Shown here: one piece after another, positions 6,448 through 9,693 of the stretch
Layout: each line of letters opens with the position of its first letter
Numbering within the stretch: position 1 is the stretch's first letter
DNA from: Microscillaceae bacterium
GTDB taxonomy: Bacteria > Bacteroidota > Bacteroidia > Cytophagales > Microscillaceae
DNA: 9,693 nt
Reading direction: 5' to 3'
NCBI GenBank assembly: GCA_003483885.1
Contig: DMXI01000488.1
Coordinates: 1 to 9,693 of the forward strand
Translations under genes and position numbers: made by a program
Notes under the pieces: generated by a model
Seen by the model: only the letters and a program-made list of their open reading frames with translations
Told to the model about the DNA's origin: nothing
The model's database searches: none

Positions 6448-8064
6448 ATGAAGCATTTTCTTATTCAACTATTTTTAGTATTCTTTTTAGGAAGCCGGAC
6501 TTATTTTGCTCTGGGGCAAATTCCTGATTCTGTAAAACAAGAACAAGTCATAGATTCTTTGAAACAGTTGTTAAATACAAATCTTAGCCAGCAACACAGG
6601 TTTAAAAGCTACCTGGAACTTGGCAATAATTATTCTCAAAAAAAATCATATCCTGAAGCCCTCGAGAACTACCAATTGGCCCTAAAAATTGCCAAACAAA
6701 CAAATGACAGTTCTGGCATTGCCAAGAGCTACTATTACCTTAGTTTTATTTATTATAATTATGACCAAAGTTTATTAAAAAAAGCCAAAGGACTCTTACA
6801 AAAATCAATTTCCATCCAACTTTCTCTGAATGAATTAAGTAAAGTTGCTCAGGATTATATAGCATTATCTGCGATTGCTCATGCCGAAGAACAGTATTCA
6901 AGTTCTATTCAGTTTTTACACGAAGCCTTAAAAATTTACCAACAGCTCAAAAATCATAAAAACATTGCTTTTATATATCATCTTTTAGGCAGCACCCATC
7001 TTGATAACTTCGCTTATTCTAAAGCGATGGATTACTACAGGAAAGCCTTGAATGGGTATAAAAAACTTAACGATCAATCACAAATAGCCTTAATTTACCA
7101 AAATATAGGGGTGTTCTACGATTTACAGGGAGAGCAGGCCAAGGCTTTACAATATCTTTTCAGGGCATTGAAAATTATCCAAAAACTCAATCAGTCAGAG
7201 TTATTAACCAAAATATATAGCAATATTGCCGTGATATACAACAAACAGGATGATTACCAAACAGCCTTGAATTATTTCTCAAAAACCTTAACGTTAGCAA
7301 AAAAACTAAAGAACCAATTTCAAATTGCTTATACCAAATCTGACATTGGTTTTGTTTATCTAAAACAAGGAAGCTTTACTAAAGCTTCCCAATATTTCCA
7401 ACAAGCATTGTTACTTAGCATACAAATAAGAAGAAATCTATTAATCACCAGATGCCAAGTTGGTTTGGGTAAACTTCGCTTAGCTCAGAAAAAATACGGA
7501 CAAGCTCAAGAATTTTTTGAACAAGCATTGACTACTAAATCCAAGCTCATTTTAGCTCAGGCATTCATAGGTTTAGGTGCAAGTTTTCACTATCAGCATC
7601 AAAATCAACTAGCGTTGCTTAATTTAGAGCAAGGAGTAGCTGCAGCACAACAAATTCGCAATGTTGGATTGCAAGTAGAGGCTTATGGAATACTTAACCA
7701 GGTTTATTATTTGTTAGGTAATTTTAAGCAAGCTTATCAAAAACTGGACAGCTTTAGGAATATTAAAGATAGTCTTTTTAATATTAAAAAAATCAAAGAA
7801 ATTGCTAGAATTAAAACTCGCTTTGATTCGTTGCAAAAAGATAAAATCATAGAAACAAAGAATAAAGAACTTGCCCTCCTAAATAAAAAAGAACAAGAGA
7901 AACGACACCAAATACAGATGTTTTTTTTTTTCATTCTGTACACTGGCTATAGGAAGTTTGGTTACGTTTTTACTCCGTTTACGTTTGTCAAAAAAGCAGC
8001 AAATTATAGAAAAAAACCAGCAACTATCCTTAGTGACACAAAAGTTCTCTCAAAAGTTGTTTAG
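6448..8064 (+). CDS. TPR receptor-like membrane protein, frameshifted at a T run
   Basis: I start at ATG 6448, which begins a good signal peptide (MKHFLIQLFLVFF to ALG, then QIPDS); an in-frame TTG at 6409 adds only 13 residues. About nine to ten TPR units follow to residue ~430 (for example YPEALENYQLALKIAK, YSKAMDYYRKALNGYKKL, YQTALNYFSKTLTLAKKL). Next comes the linker KDSLFNIKKIKEIARIKTRFDSLQKDK, a hallmark of Bacteroidota TPR sensor proteins. At residue 492 the gene has 11 T (7921-7931). As written, the frame leaves the expected membrane helix and stops at 8064. With 10 T it reads a proper helix (FCTLAIGSLVTFLLRLRL) and a coiled coil, stopping at 8071 (540 aa). Relatives carry a kinase or other output domain here; none remains, probably lost when the IS5 element arrived. 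No output function is likely. Confidence 0.7.
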   Translation: MKHFLIQLFLVFFLGSRTYFALGQIPDSVKQEQVIDSLKQLLNTNLSQQHRFKSYLELGNNYSQKKSYPEALENYQLALKIAKQTNDSSGIAKSYYYLSFIYYNYDQSLLKKAKGLLQKSISIQLSLNELSKVAQDYIALSAIAHAEEQYSSSIQFLHEALKIYQQLKNHKNIAFIYHLLGSTHLDNFAYSKAMDYYRKALNGYKKLNDQSQIALIYQNIGVFYDLQGEQAKALQYLFRALKIIQKLNQSELLTKIYSNIAVIYNKQDDYQTALNYFSKTLTLAKKLKNQFQIAYTKSDIGFVYLKQGSFTKASQYFQQALLLSIQIRRNLLITRCQVGLGKLRLAQKKYGQAQEFFEQALTTKSKLILAQAFIGLGASFHYQHQNQLALLNLEQGVAAAQQIRNVGLQVEAYGILNQVYYLLGNFKQAYQKLDSFRNIKDSLFNIKKIKEIARIKTRFDSLQKDKIIETKNKELALLNKKEQEKRHQIQMFFFFILYTGYRKFGYVFTPFTFVKKAANYRKKPATILSDTKVLSKVV

Positions 8065-8071
8065 GGTATAA

Positions 8072-8144
8072 TTCCTAAAAAAAGAACTGTAATAGGATTT
8101 TAATAAGTTTAAGTGCGAAAAAAAACAAAATTAAACTACGACTG
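8072..8144 (+). mobile_element. Probable left end of the IS5-family element
   Basis: This A-rich, non-coding stretch lies between the end of the TPR frame and the start of the IS5-type transposase remnant. AAGAACTGT near 8084-8098 resembles, inverted, the sequence after the IS5 3' fragment at 836-847, as expected for terminal inverted repeats. The exact end and target duplication are not determined. Confidence 0.4.
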
Positions 8145-8600
8145 ATGATAAAGTTAAAGAAAAAAGAGATAAAAAATAGCTTGATTCCGAATTTAAGCCG
8201 AGGTAATCGTGGCGCCAACCTACTGTAGGCGTTTGGCGCATTGTTTGTGCGATTCTTTATTGTTTAAAGACAAGCTGTCAGTGGCGTGAATTACCTATGA
8301 GGTCTTTATTTAACAAGTCTATCCACTGGCAAACAGCATATTACCATTTTAAGAAATAGGGACGAGACGGTAGTTGGCGCAAAGTATGGATAGTTCTATT
8401 GGACTTCAATTGTCAACATTTAAATATGTCCAGCTAGATAGTTCTCATACCATTGCTCGGCAAGGGGGAGAAAAAATAGGTTATCAACCCCGAAAAAGAG
8501 CAAAGACAACTAACTTATTGTTCTTAACCGATTGTCAAGGCATTCCATTGGCTTATAGTTCACCAATAGCAGGCAATCATCACGATTGTTCCGATAAACC
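8145..8600 (+). pseudogene. IS5-family transposase, 5' part, degenerate
   Basis: From ATG 8145 the protein begins KEIKNSLIPNLSRGNRGAN. It shifts frame by one near 8220 to VGVWRIVCAILYCLKTSCQWRELP in two steps of the expected order, then meets an in-frame TAG (probably a lost Trp) after YYHFKK. It continues GRDGSWRKVW and shifts again near 8410 to VQLDSSHT (first catalytic Asp), GGEKIGYQPRKRAKTTN and SPIAGNHHD. It ends abruptly at about 8600, where the inverted IS4 fragment begins. The part after AGNHHD, with the other catalytic residues, is missing. The family is that of the C-terminal piece at 696-834, but the two pieces do not meet: roughly 90 residues between them are absent. Confidence 0.8.
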
Positions 8601-8923
8601 GCATGTGCGTCAACTTAAGGTTTATAAAAGAAGATTCTTTCGATGGCATTGATCCGTTTTTTTCTATGCTCGTACAAGCAATATCGCTCGGCCACCTTGA
8701 GAATATGGGAGCATTTTTTACCTGAAATTAAAACTTCCATATTACTTCTTATAAAGGAACACAACTTTAAAATACTTACGATATTGTTCTTGTTTTTGAC
8801 CCGCTTTTGTAGCACAATAGATAGAGGCATTACTACCAAAGTAAGTATCAGAAACGCCATATAGAAAAATAGTTCTACTCTTTGTCTATTCATATATCTT
8901 TCTGGTAAACTGATCGCAAGTTT
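8600..8923 (-). repeat. Right arm of the ~320-bp inverted repeat
   Basis: This is the reverse-complement partner of 376-695. It keeps the four bases that are missing in the left copy near 650, so it shows where the transposase originally ended (TAA at 8615-8617) and the probable outer end of the element at about 8600. Confidence 0.85.
8615..8923 (-). pseudogene. IS4-family transposase, C-terminal fragment
   Basis: About 100 codons of the same IS4-type transposase as at the left edge are read on the minus strand: LAISLPERYMNRQRVELFFY, KLCSFIRSNMEVLISGKKC, CLYEHRKKRINAIERIFFYKP and the stop. The N-terminal three quarters are absent. The open frame extends upstream to 9052, but that extension (PNKRVE and before) is not transposase; it is the antisense of a phage gene remnant. 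The fragment cannot be functional. Its sequence is closer to the ancestral one than the left copy at the C-terminus. Confidence 0.8.
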
Positions 8924-8940
8924 GAGTTCTACTCTTTTGT
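8871..8940. repeat. Direct repeat AGTTCTACTCTTT at a truncation point
   Basis: AGTTCTACTCTTT occurs at 8871-8883 and again at 8925-8937, followed by TGT and TTGT respectively. The second copy sits exactly where similarity to IS4 stops, so the deletion that removed the 5' part of the IS may have ended in this repeat. Confidence 0.5.
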
Positions 8941-9031
8941 TTGGTTGGGCAAAAAGATTTACAGATTGATTAGACCAGAAACAGAGGCAGCTTGGGGAGA
9001 ACGAATTCGGAAGAAGATTGAGAAGAAATAA
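8936..9031 (+). pseudogene. 3' remnant of an unidentified phage-region gene
   Basis: A plus-strand frame reads FVWLGKKIYRLIRPETEAAW, then GERIRKKIEKK and TAA at 9029-9031. The codon and residue pattern (amphipathic, basic helix at the end) looks like the natural C-terminus of a small protein, cut at its 5' side by the IS4 fragment. It converges on the minus-strand phage gene with only ten bases between stops. I cannot name the family; the phage origin is inferred from its neighbour and base composition. Confidence 0.4.
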
Positions 9032-9041
9032 GTTGTAATCG

Positions 9042-9527
9042 TTATCGAACATTCAATTCATTACTTTTCCCTTCCTGAGATTTTCTTGTTGGGCAAGCCG
9101 AATAATCCTTATAAGTCGTCTCATATACCTGCTCTGCCCGATATAAATAACCGTTCCCAGGTACCGTTCGGCGATCCGTTTGGGTAAGCGTGCCAAATAG
9201 CCCCGAATTCCACCCATGCAGGTGTTTTGTGATAGTAGTGGCCAGCAATAATACTCCTCTCCCTGTGGTTACCTTGGCACCCGTTTTCCTGGGGCGGTAG
9301 TCTTTGCAGCCGATATGAAGCCGAAGGGTAGATTGCACGAGCAGCACCTTGTCTCCGAGTGGGCTTACCTCTTCATTCTCAATTTCCAGATACACCGCAG
9401 GGAGCGGATAAGGAAACGTTTCACTAGTGTTCTCGAACTGATTATCCCAGAGGTCAAAGTGGCGAATACTAATGTGAAGGGTAGGGTCTTTGAGCCTTTT
9501 CTCTAACTCAGTGTAAATGTCTATCAT
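9042..9527 (-). CDS. Putative phage tail-region protein, 161 aa
   Basis: An intact frame runs from ATG 9527 to TAA 9042. Features are an N-terminal helix (MIDIYTELEKRLKD), a strand-rich middle (PLPAVYLEIENEEVSPLG, VLLVQSTLRLHIG) and a basic C-terminal tail. This resembles in outline the small tail-terminator/minor tail proteins of phages, where a short helix precedes a 'P-V--E' strand and a 'L-V-LH' strand. The start overlaps the stop of the upstream gene by ATGA, which indicates translational coupling and supports this start. Its G+C is higher than in the TPR and transposase genes. The tail role rests on the neighbour's family and on fold style, not on a diagnostic motif. Confidence 0.6.
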   Translation of the reverse strand: MIDIYTELEKRLKDPTLHISIRHFDLWDNQFENTSETFPYPLPAVYLEIENEEVSPLGDKVLLVQSTLRLHIGCKDYRPRKTGAKVTTGRGVLLLATTITKHLHGWNSGLFGTLTQTDRRTVPGNGYLYRAEQVYETTYKDYSACPTRKSQEGKSNELNVR

Positions 9528-9693
9528 TTAAAAAGTTGATCCAGTTCAGCGTCTAAATATTTCTCGATATCTTGCCATAGCTTTTGTGGCAAAGGTTCTC
9601 CTTTGCCCTGCACTGGCATAAACTGCCTTTGAGGGATATTCATCTGGCGACGATGGCTGCGTACTCTTACTGAGCCGTCTCTACTGCGGCGGG
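9524..9693 (-). CDS. Phage virion morphogenesis (tail completion) protein, C-terminal part
   Basis: The frame enters from the right edge and ends at TGA 9526-9524. It reads DGSVRVRSHRRQ, MNIPQRQFMPVQGKGEPLPQ and KYLDAELDQLFK. The IPxRxF(M/L) motif followed by a helical tail is the conserved end of the Mu gpG / P2 gpS family (phage virion morphogenesis proteins, which act in completing head-tail or tail assembly). Its last bases overlap the next start codon (ATGA). The N-terminal part lies outside the window, so intactness cannot be judged. With the next gene it forms a small late-gene cluster transcribed leftwards. Confidence 0.65.
   Translation of the reverse strand, partial: RRSRDGSVRVRSHRRQMNIPQRQFMPVQGKGEPLPQKLWQDIEKYLDAELDQLFK

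Noticed and set aside
7737..7943. Minus-strand frame inside the second TPR gene
   Set aside because: Antisense of the linker and T run; composition artefact.
8643..8864. Plus-strand frame opposite the right IS4 fragment
   Set aside because: Antisense of recognised transposase sequence.
1..8923. Composite transposon bounded by two IS4 copies
   Set aside because: Both copies are 5'-truncated and coding-dead, and lack outer ends, so the pair could not mobilise the interval as a unit.
9315..9506. Plus-strand frame opposite the phage tail gene
   Set aside because: The minus-strand frame is longer and is coupled to its neighbour by an ATGA overlap.
1..9693. CRISPR array, tRNA or rRNA genes
   Set aside because: No regularly spaced repeats and no tRNA- or rRNA-like segments were seen on either strand by eye.

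Overview
The window looks like an accessory region of a Bacteroidota chromosome, probably a marine cytophaga of the Microscilla type. The reasons are low G+C outside the right end, two large secreted or membrane TPR signalling proteins of the kind expanded in that phylum, few Shine-Dalgarno sequences, and insertion sequences typical of the group. The organism assignment is inference from protein style and not from a marker gene.

Layout, left to right: (1) 1-1326 is a pile of dead transposons: the 3' part of an IS4-family transposase, then the last ~45 codons of an IS5-family transposase, then, on the minus strand, a decayed transposase of another IS4-like DDE group. (2) A strong terminator-like hairpin at 1371-1430 separates this pile from the next gene. 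(3) 1468-3051 encodes an intact membrane-anchored TPR protein with a C-terminal LuxR-like helix-turn-helix. (4) 3157-4135 minus is an IS110-family transposase with intact catalytic motifs but several frameshifts; the ~200 nt upstream of it can fold and is where a bridge RNA would lie. (5) About 4375-4702 resembles the 5' RNA domains of a group II intron without its reverse transcriptase, running into an unrecognised ORF. (6) 5086-5718 minus is an unknown helical protein. (7) 5719-6447 is mostly non-coding and holds two inverted repeats. (8) 6448-8071 is a second TPR receptor-like gene, frameshifted in an 11-T run at its transmembrane segment and cut short beside an IS5 element. (9) 8072-8923 is the 5' half of an IS5-family transposase butted against a second IS4 3' fragment in inverted orientation. 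(10) 8924-9693 is a phage piece of visibly higher G+C: a gene remnant on the plus strand and two overlapping tail/virion morphogenesis genes on the minus strand.

Only about five genes look functional: the two TPR genes (the second doubtful), the 210-aa unknown and the two phage genes, one of which is cut by the window edge. The rest records repeated transposition and decay. I see no convincing new multi-gene system. The most worthwhile leads are the IS110 upstream RNA, the homopolymer frameshift in the second TPR gene, the intron-ORF junction and the unknown 210-aa protein.
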